Shown: positions 48,917-57,924 of the stretch, in pieces
How the letters are laid out: the number at the start of each line of letters is the position of its first letter
Numbering within the stretch: position 1 is the first letter of the stretch
Source of the DNA: Rhodothermales bacterium
GTDB lineage: Bacteria > Bacteroidota > Rhodothermia > Rhodothermales > Bin80
DNA length: 64,000 nucleotides
Direction of reading: 5' to 3'
NCBI GenBank assembly: GCA_028278205.1
Contig: JANQES010000119.1
Coordinates: forward strand, 1 to 64,000
Made by a program: the position numbers and the translations under genes
Notes under the pieces: model-generated
What the model saw: only the letters and a program-made list of their open reading frames with translations
Told to the model about the DNA's origin: nothing
Databases searched by the model: none

Positions 48917-51724
48917 TTATTTCAGCTTGAAGGTGATGAAGAGCGTGTGGCGCACCTTCACGGATCGGACGCCGATCTTGCCCGGCACGAAACGCGCCTC
49001 TTTGACGACGCGCAACGCCTCTTCGTCGCAGCCCTGGCCGAGGCCGCGCATGACCTCGGCATCCTGAACCTCGCCGTTTTCGGTGACGACAAACTGAATG
49101 TAGACGCGGCCTTCGGTGCCAGATTCGTAGGCGCGCTCCGGATACACGACCTTGTCGTGCAGTTCTTTGAGGCCGCCGATGAGTTCGGGGGCGGTGTCTA
49201 CGACGGTGTAGATGCCGTCCTCCGGTTCGTTCCGTTGCGGCTGCGGTTGCTCTTCCGGCTCTTGCGCCCCCTGCTGTGCAGCCAGCGTCTGCCGGATGCT
49301 ATCGATTTTTTCCTGGACGTAGGCATCGCCCGGCTTGTTGTCGAGCGCCTGCTCGAAGCGCGAGAGGGCTTCGCTGTAGTTCTCTTGCGCGAGCAAGACA
49401 TCGCCCTGTTCACGGAACTGCTGGTAGTGTTCGTCGCGCCTGGCCCGGTCGAGCATACTGTCGGCGCGGTTCAAGCCGTCGAGGGCGCGCTGTTCGTTGG
49501 GTTTGACGTCGAGGGCTTGCCGGAAGGCGATCTGCGCCTCGGCGTAGCGTTCATCAGCGAGGAGGGTTATTCCCTTCTGGAAGAGTTCCTCGAATTGTTC
49601 CTCCTGCCCCGTCACGGCGAGGCGCTCGTCGACCTCTACGATTTTGGCGGCGATGTATTCGTCGTTGGGTTTTTCATTGCGCGCCAGGAGGTATTTTTGG
49701 CGCGCTTCGGCATAGTCGCCCCGCGCAAAGAGTTGATCGCCCTGCTGCCGGTAGCTCTTATAGAGTTGATCGCTGATGTCCTGAGCGCTTTCTTCCGAAG
49801 ACGCCCCCTCGCCCGCCGGCTGCTGATTCCGGCTGGAGGCCTCTTGCATCCTGGCGCTGGTCAACTGGCCTTTTTCGAGCACGAGCGGATCTTCAGGCCG
49901 ATACTGCAACGCGGCGTAATAGGCTTTGTTGGCTTCGGCGAAAGAACTCAACGCCGCGAGCGCTTCGCCGCGTTTGAGCAGCGAATCGGCGGTGGCAAAG
50001 AGCGCATCGCCCTGCCCCACGTAGGCGGCGTAGCGATCATCCTGCACTTCGATGAGGCGTTGCTCGGTCTCGCTGAGCCGGCCGGTGACGTATTCGTTAT
50101 TGGGCGCGGTAGCCAGGGCAAATTCGTACTGGGTTTTCGCCTCCATATAGTTGGCTACGGCAAAGAGCGAATCGCCCTGAGCTTTGTAGTACGCGAAACG
50201 CGACAGGTCTTTGTTCTGGCCCTGCATCAGCACGAAGGCGCCGGAGAGCGCTACGAGCACCACGACGGCCAACGCCGCCAGCACCGGCATCCCACGCCGC
50301 CGGGGGCTGGCCGCCGGGCGGTCGGCGCTGGCGCGTTTCTTGGCAGCCCGGTTGCGGCGTTTGGGTTTGGCTTCTTCGTCGGCAGCCTTTTGCTCGGCCT
50401 CCTTGCGCGCCGCCAGTTTCTCCACCACCATTTTCTGGGCGGCCTGCTTTTTTGCGGCCTCCGTCGCCATGGCCTGCGCAGACTGATCTTCGCGTTCTTC
50501 GGCGGCAGCAGCGGGTTGGGGCGTTTCCGGAACCGGCTTCTTCGGCTCGGCAGCTTTTGGCGCAGCGGGTTTTGGTTCGGCAGCTTTCGGCGCGGGTTCT
50601 TCGGCCTTCGCGGCTTTGGCCGGGGCGGGTTCTACCGGGGCAGGCGCTGCCGGAGCCGTCTGAACCGGAGCAGGTTCTGCCAGAGCAGGTTCTGCCGGCG
50701 CCTCCTGAACCGGCGTTTCGGCAGGTTGGGCTTCGGGGGTCGGAGCCGGGGGCGGCGTTGGGGCCAGTTTAGCTTCCGCAGCCGGTTCGGGCGCCGGGGT
50801 GGCGGCGGGGGCAGCCGGTTTTTCGGCGGGGGCCTGAACCTGAACCTTAGCGTTTTCTTTGAGCGCTTCGATCAGTTTTTGCTGGAAGCTTTGCACCGAG
50901 CGCGGCCGCCGCGCCGAGTCTAGCGACAGCGCTTTTTCGAGCAGGGTCCGCACGGCGTCGGGCATGTTGCCGGTCTGCTGCAACAGCGCCGGGGCTTCAT
51001 CGTGCTCGCGGCGACGCGGCGCCGGCGGCACCATCTTTCCGGTGAGCATCTGAAAGAGCGTGGCGGCGCTTCCATAGACGTCGGTCCACGGCCCTTGCCG
51101 ACCTCCGGCTTCATACTGTTCGGGCGCCGAGACGCCGTCGGTGATCAAGAGTTGGCGGTTGCCCGTGCGCTGGGCCATCATCACGTGCGTCGTCCGGAAG
51201 CCGCGCAGCATGGGGCCGCGTCCTTTCGCCAGAAAAACAGCCTTCGGCGAAAACGCGCCGTGGATGAGCCCGCGCTGATGCGCCGCCTGGAGGCCGTCGA
51301 GCAACGGCATCAAAATGGAAAAAGCGGTCTTCACGGGCAGCTTGCCGTCCTGCTTTTCCATCACCGAAGCCAGCGTAGCTCCTTTGTGATGCGCCAGGAT
51401 GCGGTAGGCCGTGTTCTGCGCCTCAAAGCGTTCGAGAACCTCGACCAGATTCGGATGCTTGACCGTCGCCAACACCGCCCCCTCTTTGAGGAACTGGTCG
51501 CGGCCATAGCGAAACAGTTCGTCCTTCTCCGCATCGACGGCCTCTACGGCGAGGCCGCCTTCGACGCGTTGGATCAGCGGGGCTGGAAAAAATTCTTCGA
51601 GAATGACCTGATCCTCGGTGTGGAGATTCCAGGCCTGATAGGAAACAATCAGAGGCTCAGTAGCATCGAGGGTGCGCCCGATGGCATACCGCTCGTCCAA
51701 CACAGTCAGGCGTGGCAGAACCAT
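48917..51724 (-). CDS. Pseudokinase-TPR-TonB C-terminal fusion protein
   Basis: This 935-residue single-pass membrane protein has a protein-kinase-like fold at residues 1-290, but its catalytic residues are gone. The Lys of VAIK is Glu43 (QVILEEFFP), the HRDxKPxN loop is HGAFSPKA (155-162), and DFG is RGF (174-176), while APEQYEAG and TDVYGSAATLFQMLTG keep the scaffold. A Pro/Ala/Glu linker (about 295-440) and a Lys/Ala-rich segment lead to a transmembrane helix (about 479-500). Then come five TPR-like repeats (GDSLFAVANYMEAKTQYEFAL and similar) and a TonB C-terminal domain (about 842-935; VYPERAYESGTEGRVYIQFVV). It could link a cytoplasmic signal to envelope partners. It converges with the DUF4105 gene. 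Confidence 0.88.
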   Translation of the reverse strand: MVLPRLTVLDERYAIGRTLDATEPLIVSYQAWNLHTEDQVILEEFFPAPLIQRVEGGLAVEAVDAEKDELFRYGRDQFLKEGAVLATVKHPNLVEVLERFEAQNTAYRILAHHKGATLASVMEKQDGKLPVKTAFSILMPLLDGLQAAHQRGLIHGAFSPKAVFLAKGRGPMLRGFRTTHVMMAQRTGNRQLLITDGVSAPEQYEAGGRQGPWTDVYGSAATLFQMLTGKMVPPAPRRREHDEAPALLQQTGNMPDAVRTLLEKALSLDSARRPRSVQSFQQKLIEALKENAKVQVQAPAEKPAAPAATPAPEPAAEAKLAPTPPPAPTPEAQPAETPVQEAPAEPALAEPAPVQTAPAAPAPVEPAPAKAAKAEEPAPKAAEPKPAAPKAAEPKKPVPETPQPAAAAEEREDQSAQAMATEAAKKQAAQKMVVEKLAARKEAEQKAADEEAKPKRRNRAAKKRASADRPAASPRRRGMPVLAALAVVVLVALSGAFVLMQGQNKDLSRFAYYKAQGDSLFAVANYMEAKTQYEFALATAPNNEYVTGRLSETEQRLIEVQDDRYAAYVGQGDALFATADSLLKRGEALAALSSFAEANKAYYAALQYRPEDPLVLEKGQLTSARMQEASSRNQQPAGEGASSEESAQDISDQLYKSYRQQGDQLFARGDYAEARQKYLLARNEKPNDEYIAAKIVEVDERLAVTGQEEQFEELFQKGITLLADERYAEAQIAFRQALDVKPNEQRALDGLNRADSMLDRARRDEHYQQFREQGDVLLAQENYSEALSRFEQALDNKPGDAYVQEKIDSIRQTLAAQQGAQEPEEQPQPQRNEPEDGIYTVVDTAPELIGGLKELHDKVVYPERAYESGTEGRVYIQFVVTENGEVQDAEVMRGLGQGCDEEALRVVKEARFVPGKIGVRSVKVRHTLFITFKLK

Positions 51725-52052
51725 AGCAGGAATACCGCTTTACGGTGATGAAGAGACGTCGTCCCCCTCCACACACAAAAGGACCCAAGACCATCGGGGA
51801 TGCCTTACGGCATGGCGTGCAGCGTGGGGGGAAATACAGGCAGCCTGGCAAAGCCGCCTTTTCGAATGACGCACGCGGCGTATTCGTAACGACTATAATC
51901 GGCTGGAAGCGCGGTCTTCTTAACCCGAAAACAGGAGAAATCATCGACTGCGATCATGAAAAAACCGTGCTCGCGCAACGGCGCTTTCGTTTGCGCCGGT
52001 GGCGGGCGGGCGACTATCTTGGAGCAGCCCTCTATAAACGCCCTGCATCACC
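51725..52052. other. Region between divergent genes
   Basis: An open frame (51745-52056, 103 residues, very basic) overlaps the next start by 4 nt but has no recognisable motif or ribosome-binding site, so it is not called. The segment should hold the promoters of the pseudokinase gene and of the enolase-superfamily gene. Confidence 0.4.
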
Positions 52053-53471
52053 ATGAACAAGACGGCTTCCAGGCAGGTATCGCGGCGTGATTTTCTGGCG
52101 CAGGCGGGCGCCCTGGCCGGGCTGTCTGTGCTGGGTCCGCTCGATTGTTTTTCAACGGCGCAGACTACGCCCGGCATGCCTTCCTCCCCCAAAAAAATCA
52201 CGATTGAGCGCATCGATACCAATTTCGAGCGCGAGCCGCTCATCCGTCCGTTCGGCTTCAAAGGGGGTTTTTTGACGGAAATCTGGCAGAGCGTGGCGTT
52301 GTTGCAAAGCACCGCCGGCACACGCGGCATCGGGCTGGGCACGCAGAATGTGCTATGGTCCGACGCGGGCGTCTTCAGCGCGCAGTCTGAGCGCGGCGGC
52401 AACGTACTCATGTACGCCCTCACCGAACGCGCCCTGCAAATGGCAAAAGGCCAGTCGTTCGAGACGCCGGTGGAACTGCTCGACGGCCTGGTCGACGAGG
52501 TCTACGCCTACGGCAAACAGATCACCCGAAATCCGGACCTGCGGAAGACCTTTGCGCTCAACGCACTGGTGGCCGTCGATAACGCCGCCTGGGTGCTCTA
52601 TGCCGCCGAAAACGGCATCACGACGTTCGACGATCTGATCCCGGAGGCGTACCGGCCCGGCCTCTCGCATCGCCACGAGCGGGTCATCAGCGTGCCGTCG
52701 ATTGCCTACACGATTCCCATCGAAGAGATGGAGGAGGCCATCCGGCAGGGCTATTTCTTCATGAAGATCAAGCTCGGCATGCCGGGCACGCAGGCGGAGA
52801 TGTTAGAGCAGGACAAAGCCCGGATCACTGCTATTCACGAGACAGTCGGCCATATCGAAACGGCGCACACGGCTAACGGCAAGATCCCCTACTATTTCGA
52901 TCCGAACGGGCGCTACGAATCCAGGGAAACGGTGATGCGGTTGCTGGATCATGCCGACAAGATCGGCGCGCTCGATCAGATCATGGTCTTCGAAGAACCA
53001 TTCCCCGAACACCTCGAAGTGGACGTGAGCGACCTCGGCGTGCCGGTGGCTGCCGACGAGAGCGCGCACACCGACGAGGACGTGGTCCGGCGTATCGAGA
53101 TGGGCTACAGCGCCATCGCCCTGAAAGCCATCGCCAAGACGCTCAGCATGACGATGAAGATGGCGCAGGTGGCCCACGAACGCGGCGTCCCCTGCCTCTG
53201 CGCCGACCTGACAGTCAATCCGATTCTGGTGGACTGGAATAAAAACGTGGCGGCCCGTCTGGCGCCGCTACCCGGCCTCGACGCCGGGCTGATGGAAACC
53301 AACGGCCATCAAAACTACCGCGATTGGGACCGGATGGCGCAGTATCACCCCCGTGCCGGTGCGCCGTGGACCATCGCGCGAGACGGCTTTTTCCATCTCG
53401 ACGCGGCGTATTATGCCGAAGGCGGCGGGATCCTGCTGCCGTCTGAACATTACGAGACGATGTTTTCATGA
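52053..53471 (+). CDS. Tat-exported mandelate racemase/muconate-lactonizing-type enzyme
   Basis: This 472-residue enolase-superfamily enzyme has a twin-arginine signal (SRRDFLAQAGALAGLSVLG, Arg11-Arg12). The TIM-barrel metal and acid-base positions are visible as MKIKLG (Lys pair), YYFDPNGRYE (Asp), VFEEPFPEH (Glu) and VAADESAHT (Asp/Glu), and the family's C-terminal GLMETNGHQNY. It should abstract a proton alpha to a carboxylate, for example dehydrating a sugar acid or epimerising. Export through Tat is unusual for this superfamily. It heads an exported gene set with the ThuA-type and DUF1080 proteins. Confidence 0.85.
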   Translation: MNKTASRQVSRRDFLAQAGALAGLSVLGPLDCFSTAQTTPGMPSSPKKITIERIDTNFEREPLIRPFGFKGGFLTEIWQSVALLQSTAGTRGIGLGTQNVLWSDAGVFSAQSERGGNVLMYALTERALQMAKGQSFETPVELLDGLVDEVYAYGKQITRNPDLRKTFALNALVAVDNAAWVLYAAENGITTFDDLIPEAYRPGLSHRHERVISVPSIAYTIPIEEMEEAIRQGYFFMKIKLGMPGTQAEMLEQDKARITAIHETVGHIETAHTANGKIPYYFDPNGRYESRETVMRLLDHADKIGALDQIMVFEEPFPEHLEVDVSDLGVPVAADESAHTDEDVVRRIEMGYSAIALKAIAKTLSMTMKMAQVAHERGVPCLCADLTVNPILVDWNKNVAARLAPLPGLDAGLMETNGHQNYRDWDRMAQYHPRAGAPWTIARDGFFHLDAAYYAEGGGILLPSEHYETMFS

Positions 53472-53552
53472 GTTTTGACGTGGCGGTCGGTAAGGCCGTA
53501 TCGGTAGGGTGACGGTTGAGGCGTTGCGGGGGGGGTCGTTGTCAAAACTCAT
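53468..53552. repeat. ATTTTGAC-bounded palindromic element, copy 4 (61-nt interior)
   Basis: ATGAGTTTTGAC (53468-53479) and its exact complement (53541-53552) flank 61 nt. The arm word differs by one base from the other copies, yet both arms carry the same change. The left arm contains the TGA of the preceding gene. Confidence 0.8.
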
Positions 53553-53605
53553 AATGTTGGGCATTGCTCGCAAAATCAGCAAGGCTGCTGGCGTTCTCCA
53601 CTAAA

Positions 53606-56600
53606 ATGCCATACGCATCTCCATCCCGATGGCTTTTCGGCGTGCTGGCTTTGCTCGTCGTGCTGCCCGGCGCGAGGCCGGATCGGTATCAGCAGGAGCT
53701 GGCGCGGGCGGAAAAACACATCGTTTTTGTGATCGGGGAGCGGGAATATCAGACCCGGCATACCCTGCCCACCTTCGCCGAGCAGCAGCTTGTGCCGCGC
53801 GGCTTCCGCTGCACCTTCGTCTATGCCGATCCCAACGACCGCAACGCGTTTCCCGACCTCGAAGCCGTCCAGGAGGCCGACTTGCTGGTGCTCAGCGTCC
53901 GGCGGCGCACGTTGAAAAGCGCGCAATTTGCCCTCCTGCGCGATTATCTCGACGGCGGAGGCCCACTCCTGGCGCTGCGCACGGCCAGCCACGCGTTCCA
54001 CGAACGTAGAAAATCACCCCCGCCCGGCCACGACGAATGGCGCGCGTTCGACGTGGACGTGCTCGGCGCGCGCTATGAGGGGCATTTCGGCAATGATCTG
54101 CTGCCGACCATCACGGCGCCGCCGGAGGCGAAAGACCATCCGCTCTTGACCGGCGTGCGCGCCTCGTCGTTCGTCAGCGGCGGCTCGCTCTACCGGTCGC
54201 GGGATCTGGCGACGACGACGCGCGTCGTGCTCGAAGGCCGCATCGTCGAAGACGGCGAGCCGCGCACCGAGCCGGTGGCCTGGACGAACGAGCGCGGGCG
54301 GCAGCGCATCGTCTACACCTCGCTCGGCCACCCCGGCGACTTCGAGCAGGCGCCGTTCCGCCAACTTCTCGTCAACGCCGTCTACTGGGCGCTGGGCGAC
54401 GATCCTACCTCTGATGATCGGTTCGGAGAATATTTCGAGCCGGATTTCCCCTTCATCACCACGACCGTCGATGCCGGAGATCAAGGGCCGGCTTCGCCTG
54501 AAAAGAACCTCGCCGTGCGCGGTGTGGTGATGCGCCTGGGCCACGACGCCTACGCCGTCTTCGACACCGACCTCCTGCGGATGTCGGCAGGATGGCTCGG
54601 TGATAAGCTGGCGCTGGCGGGCATGCCGGCGATCTCGTATCACCGGGCGCTCAACAAGAAAAACGGCATTTCCCGGCTGAAAACGGCGCCAATCTTTGCC
54701 ACCGGCCACTACCCCGGCTGGACGGACGACGACCCGGTCTTCGAAGATCCTCGCCCTTCCGGCCCGAATCCCGACGAGGTAGGACGCGGGCCGATTGCCG
54801 AATCGCTGGGACGCTGGAACGGGCTTTACGTCGTGGACGAGAACGTGGTGCTGTCGTACACCGTGCTCGGCACGTCGATCTTCGAGCAACCGGGCAGCCT
54901 CCGCCACGACGGCGAGACGGCCATCACCCGCGCGTTCAAGATCGAGGCCGTAAAACAGCCGCTGACGCTCGTCCTCGACGAAATCGGCGATGGCACGGCT
55001 TCGACGGTCGCGGGGCATCGGGCCGTCATGCGGCATACTTCAGACGAGAACGTCATCACCGCCGCCGCGCTGGTCGGGGCGCCGGATGCGATGACGTTGC
55101 AGGTTGTGGACGACCGGTACCTCACCCTGACGATCCCCGCCGGCACGCCCGCGTCGCTGTTCAAGGTGATGATCTGGAAAGGCGGGGCAGACCGGCAAGA
55201 TCGCTTCGAGGCGATGACGGCGACGCCGGTTGAGATGGCCTCCTTTGTCGATGGCGGGCCGGCGCGATGGCCGGGCACGATCACAACGCAGGGGCACGTC
55301 GCACCCGACACCGCCGCTTTCGTGATCGACGACCTCCCCCTGCCGATGCCGAATCCATGGCGGCGCAACGTGCGCGTGGCAGCGGTCGATTTTTTCGAAG
55401 ACGGACGCGCCGCCCTGGTCACCTTCGACGGCGACGTCTGGCTCGTCTCCGGCATCGACGAGGGCCTGCAAGAGATCCGGTGGAAACGCTTCGCCGCTGG
55501 CCTCTACGAGTCGATGAGCCTTCAGATCGTCGAGGGCCAGATCTACGTCTTCGGGCGCGATCAGATCACCCGTTTCCACGATGTCAACGACGACGGCGAG
55601 GCTGATTTCTATGAGAATTTTAGCAATCTGGCCGTTCAGACGGTAGAATCGAGGGAGTTTCCGCTGGCGATGGTCAAGAAACCGGGCGGCGGTTTTTACC
55701 TCGGCAAAGGCGCCGCTGCCGACGCGGGGCCGAAGACGAGCCCGGCCATCATGAAAGGCTTCCGGGCCGGCGGTGTCCACAGCGGATCCGTTCTTGAGAT
55801 TTCCGCTGACGGGCGCAGCGCGCGGGTTTTCGCTTCCGGTTTCCGCCAGCCTTACCTGGGCGTCCATCCCGAAACGGGCCTCGTGACGGCGTCGGATCAG
55901 CAGGGCAATTTCGTTCCTTCGACGCCGGTCTATGCCGTCCACGAGGGCGGCTTCTACGGCGTCCCGGCCACGGCGCACGCGACGGCAGTGCCCGCCACCA
56001 CGCCGCCGATCACCTGGATCCCGCACGAAATCGACCAGTCGGGCGCCGATCAGGTCTGGGCCGCCACCGAGCAGATGGGACCGCTCAACGGCGCGCTCGT
56101 CCACCTCTCCTACGGCGAGCCGGCAGCCTTCCGCATCTTCCTTGATGATCAGGCGACGAGACCGTTGCAAGGGGGCCTCATTCGCATCCCGGCCCCGTTC
56201 AAGGCGCCGCTCCTGAAAGGCGCCATCCATCCACGCGACGGCCAACTCTACGTCGCGGGGTTCCAGATCTGGGGGTCGAAGGCCGGGCAGATTAGCGGCT
56301 TCTCGCGCCTGCGCTATACCGGCCTGCCCAGCCTTCTCCCGGCGGCCCTGCAAGCCGGCGCGCAGGGCATCCTCCTTCGCTTCGACGAGGCGCTCGACCC
56401 AGCCGTGGCGACCGACGCGGCCAACTACCGGATCAGGCGATGGAATTACAAGCGCACCTCCGAATACGGATCCGGTCATTTCAAGATAGACGGCACGCCC
56501 GGCGAAGACATTCTGGCGGTGACGAGTGCCCATCTCGCGCCCGATGGCAAAGCCCTCCTGCTCGTCGTGGCCGGCATGCGCGAAGTCATGCAAATGACCC

Positions 56601-57070
56601 TTGCCTACGACCTGCGCAGCCGCGATGGCCACGCGGTGCAAGGCACCCTCGCCCTGACCGTCAACGCGCTGCACCCGCTGGATCTGACCGCCGAGGAATT
56701 CGGAGACCTGGATCTCGATCCGGAAGCGCTGGCGGCAGCCTCCACGACCTCGACGGCCTCGGTGGAACCGGCCAGCGTCGAACGCGGCGTGTGGCTTTTT
56801 ACCCAGTACGGCTGCATCGCCTGCCACTCGACGGACGGCTCGGTCGAAGGCCGCCTCGGCCCCTCGTTCAAGGATCTCTACGGAGCGACCCGCCCGCTCG
56901 AAGGCGGCGCCCAGGCTATCGCCGACGAGGCGTATCTACGCGATTCCATCATAAATCCTGCCGCCCGGATCGTAGAGGGCTACGAGGTGGCGATGGCGTC
57001 TTACGAAGGCATCTTGAGCGAAACGGACGTGGCGTCGCTCCTCCTTTTTATCAAGTCGCTTTCGGAATAA
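53606..57070 (+). CDS. Exported ThuA-like / DUF6797-type protein with C-terminal cytochrome c domain
   Basis: The 1154-residue protein has a signal peptide (RWLFGVLALLVVLPGARP). An N-terminal ThuA-like glutamine-amidotransferase fold spans about residues 28-265 (HIVFVIGEREYQTRHTLPTFAEQQL, EADLLVLSVRRRTL, HEWRAFDVDVLGARYEGHFG, RQRIVYTSLGHPGDF). A long middle part includes propeller-like repeats (ALVTFDGDVWLVSGIDEG, FGRDQITRFHDVNDDGEADFYENF). The C-terminal cytochrome c domain has the haem site Cys1070-Ile-Ala-Cys1073-His1074 and a distal MASYEGILSETDVASLLLFIKSL. Such giant ThuA/haem proteins are typical of Planctomycetes and Verrucomicrobia carbohydrate loci. The enzyme reaction is not known. 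The second ATG was chosen for its signal peptide. Confidence 0.82.
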   Translation: MPYASPSRWLFGVLALLVVLPGARPDRYQQELARAEKHIVFVIGEREYQTRHTLPTFAEQQLVPRGFRCTFVYADPNDRNAFPDLEAVQEADLLVLSVRRRTLKSAQFALLRDYLDGGGPLLALRTASHAFHERRKSPPPGHDEWRAFDVDVLGARYEGHFGNDLLPTITAPPEAKDHPLLTGVRASSFVSGGSLYRSRDLATTTRVVLEGRIVEDGEPRTEPVAWTNERGRQRIVYTSLGHPGDFEQAPFRQLLVNAVYWALGDDPTSDDRFGEYFEPDFPFITTTVDAGDQGPASPEKNLAVRGVVMRLGHDAYAVFDTDLLRMSAGWLGDKLALAGMPAISYHRALNKKNGISRLKTAPIFATGHYPGWTDDDPVFEDPRPSGPNPDEVGRGPIAESLGRWNGLYVVDENVVLSYTVLGTSIFEQPGSLRHDGETAITRAFKIEAVKQPLTLVLDEIGDGTASTVAGHRAVMRHTSDENVITAAALVGAPDAMTLQVVDDRYLTLTIPAGTPASLFKVMIWKGGADRQDRFEAMTATPVEMASFVDGGPARWPGTITTQGHVAPDTAAFVIDDLPLPMPNPWRRNVRVAAVDFFEDGRAALVTFDGDVWLVSGIDEGLQEIRWKRFAAGLYESMSLQIVEGQIYVFGRDQITRFHDVNDDGEADFYENFSNLAVQTVESREFPLAMVKKPGGGFYLGKGAAADAGPKTSPAIMKGFRAGGVHSGSVLEISADGRSARVFASGFRQPYLGVHPETGLVTASDQQGNFVPSTPVYAVHEGGFYGVPATAHATAVPATTPPITWIPHEIDQSGADQVWAATEQMGPLNGALVHLSYGEPAAFRIFLDDQATRPLQGGLIRIPAPFKAPLLKGAIHPRDGQLYVAGFQIWGSKAGQISGFSRLRYTGLPSLLPAALQAGAQGILLRFDEALDPAVATDAANYRIRRWNYKRTSEYGSGHFKIDGTPGEDILAVTSAHLAPDGKALLLVVAGMREVMQMTLAYDLRSRDGHAVQGTLALTVNALHPLDLTAEEFGDLDLDPEALAAASTTSTASVEPASVERGVWLFTQYGCIACHSTDGSVEGRLGPSFKDLYGATRPLEGGAQAIADEAYLRDSIINPAARIVEGYEVAMASYEGILSETDVASLLLFIKSLSE

Positions 57071-57123
57071 AAACCGGAATCCAAAATCTAAAATCCAAAA
57101 TGCGCTTCCTCCCCCTACATAAA

Positions 57124-57855
57124 ATGAAACATCATCATGCGCCGCTGCTCTTGATAGCCGCGCTTCTACTCGCCGGCGCGGCCTGCCAGCGGCCTGCGGC
57201 AGAGGCGGTCGAGATCCCGCCTAACACCCTCACGGAAGCCGAGGTCGAGGCTGGCTGGCGCCTGCTCTTCGACGGGCAGACGACCAGCGGCTGGCGCGGC
57301 ACCTACCAGGAAGACATCCCCCCAAACCGCTGGGTGGTCGAGGAGGGGATGCTGATGACTTTGGGCGAAGAAAAGGGCTTTAGCTCGATCATCACCGAGG
57401 AACAGTTTTCCAGCTTTGAACTGTCGCTGGAGTTCAAGATCGAGGAAGGCGCCAACAGCGGCATCAAGTACTTCGTCGTCGAAAGTGAGCCACCGACGCC
57501 CGGACGCGGGCTGGGACTGGAATACCAGATCTGGGACGACCGCAAGCAACGCGAGGCCAACCGGCGGATGGCGGCGCTCTACGACCTCTTGCCAGCGAAG
57601 GGCAAAGTGCTGCGCCCCTACGACGACTTCAACGAAGCCCGCCTCATCGTCCGGGGCGACTCGGTCGAGCACTGGTTCAACGGCAGGCGGGTCGTGCATT
57701 TCGTTCGGGGCAGCGAGGCCTATCGCGAGCGCATCGCGGCGAGCAAGTATCGGGATATCGAGGGCTTCGCCGAAGCACCGCAGGGCCACATTCTGCTTCA
57801 GGACGAAGGCGGCCATCGCGTCTGGTTCCGTAATATCAAACTTCGCGAGCTTTGA
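57124..57855 (+). CDS. DUF1080 (3-keto-disaccharide hydrolase-like) lipoprotein
   Basis: The 243-residue lipoprotein has signal LLLIAALLLAGAAC, with the acylated Cys at about residue 21. The DUF1080 concanavalin-like domain shows WRLLFDGQTTSGWRG, WVVEEGMLMT, FELSLEFKIEEGANSGIKYFV, GLEYQIWDD and HILLQDEGGHRVWFRNIKLREL. Members of the family hydrolyse 3-keto-glycosides. That would fit the adjacent ThuA-like protein, as ThuA acts on 3-keto-sugars in trehalose use. An earlier ATG at 57100 lies in repeat DNA. It follows the ThuA gene by 53 nt. Confidence 0.88.
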   Translation: MKHHHAPLLLIAALLLAGAACQRPAAEAVEIPPNTLTEAEVEAGWRLLFDGQTTSGWRGTYQEDIPPNRWVVEEGMLMTLGEEKGFSSIITEEQFSSFELSLEFKIEEGANSGIKYFVVESEPPTPGRGLGLEYQIWDDRKQREANRRMAALYDLLPAKGKVLRPYDDFNEARLIVRGDSVEHWFNGRRVVHFVRGSEAYRERIAASKYRDIEGFAEAPQGHILLQDEGGHRVWFRNIKLREL

Positions 57856-57892
57856 GAGCGAATGGGGAATGGCGAGTGGCGAATGGGGAAAA
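57856..57892. repeat. GAATGGC heptamer repeat after the DUF1080 gene
   Basis: Words GAATGGGGAATGGCGAGTGGCGAATGGGG follow the stop codon directly. It is the same family as at 8321-8400, here without an inverted partner. Confidence 0.6.
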
Positions 57893-57924
57893 CATAAAAA
57901 GTTCAAAAACACCCTTTCATACCC

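Noticed and set aside
51745-52056. Basic 103-residue frame overlapping the enolase-superfamily start by 4 nt
   Set aside because: No motif, no ribosome-binding site and highly biased composition (Arg/Lys/Pro); the overlap alone is not enough.
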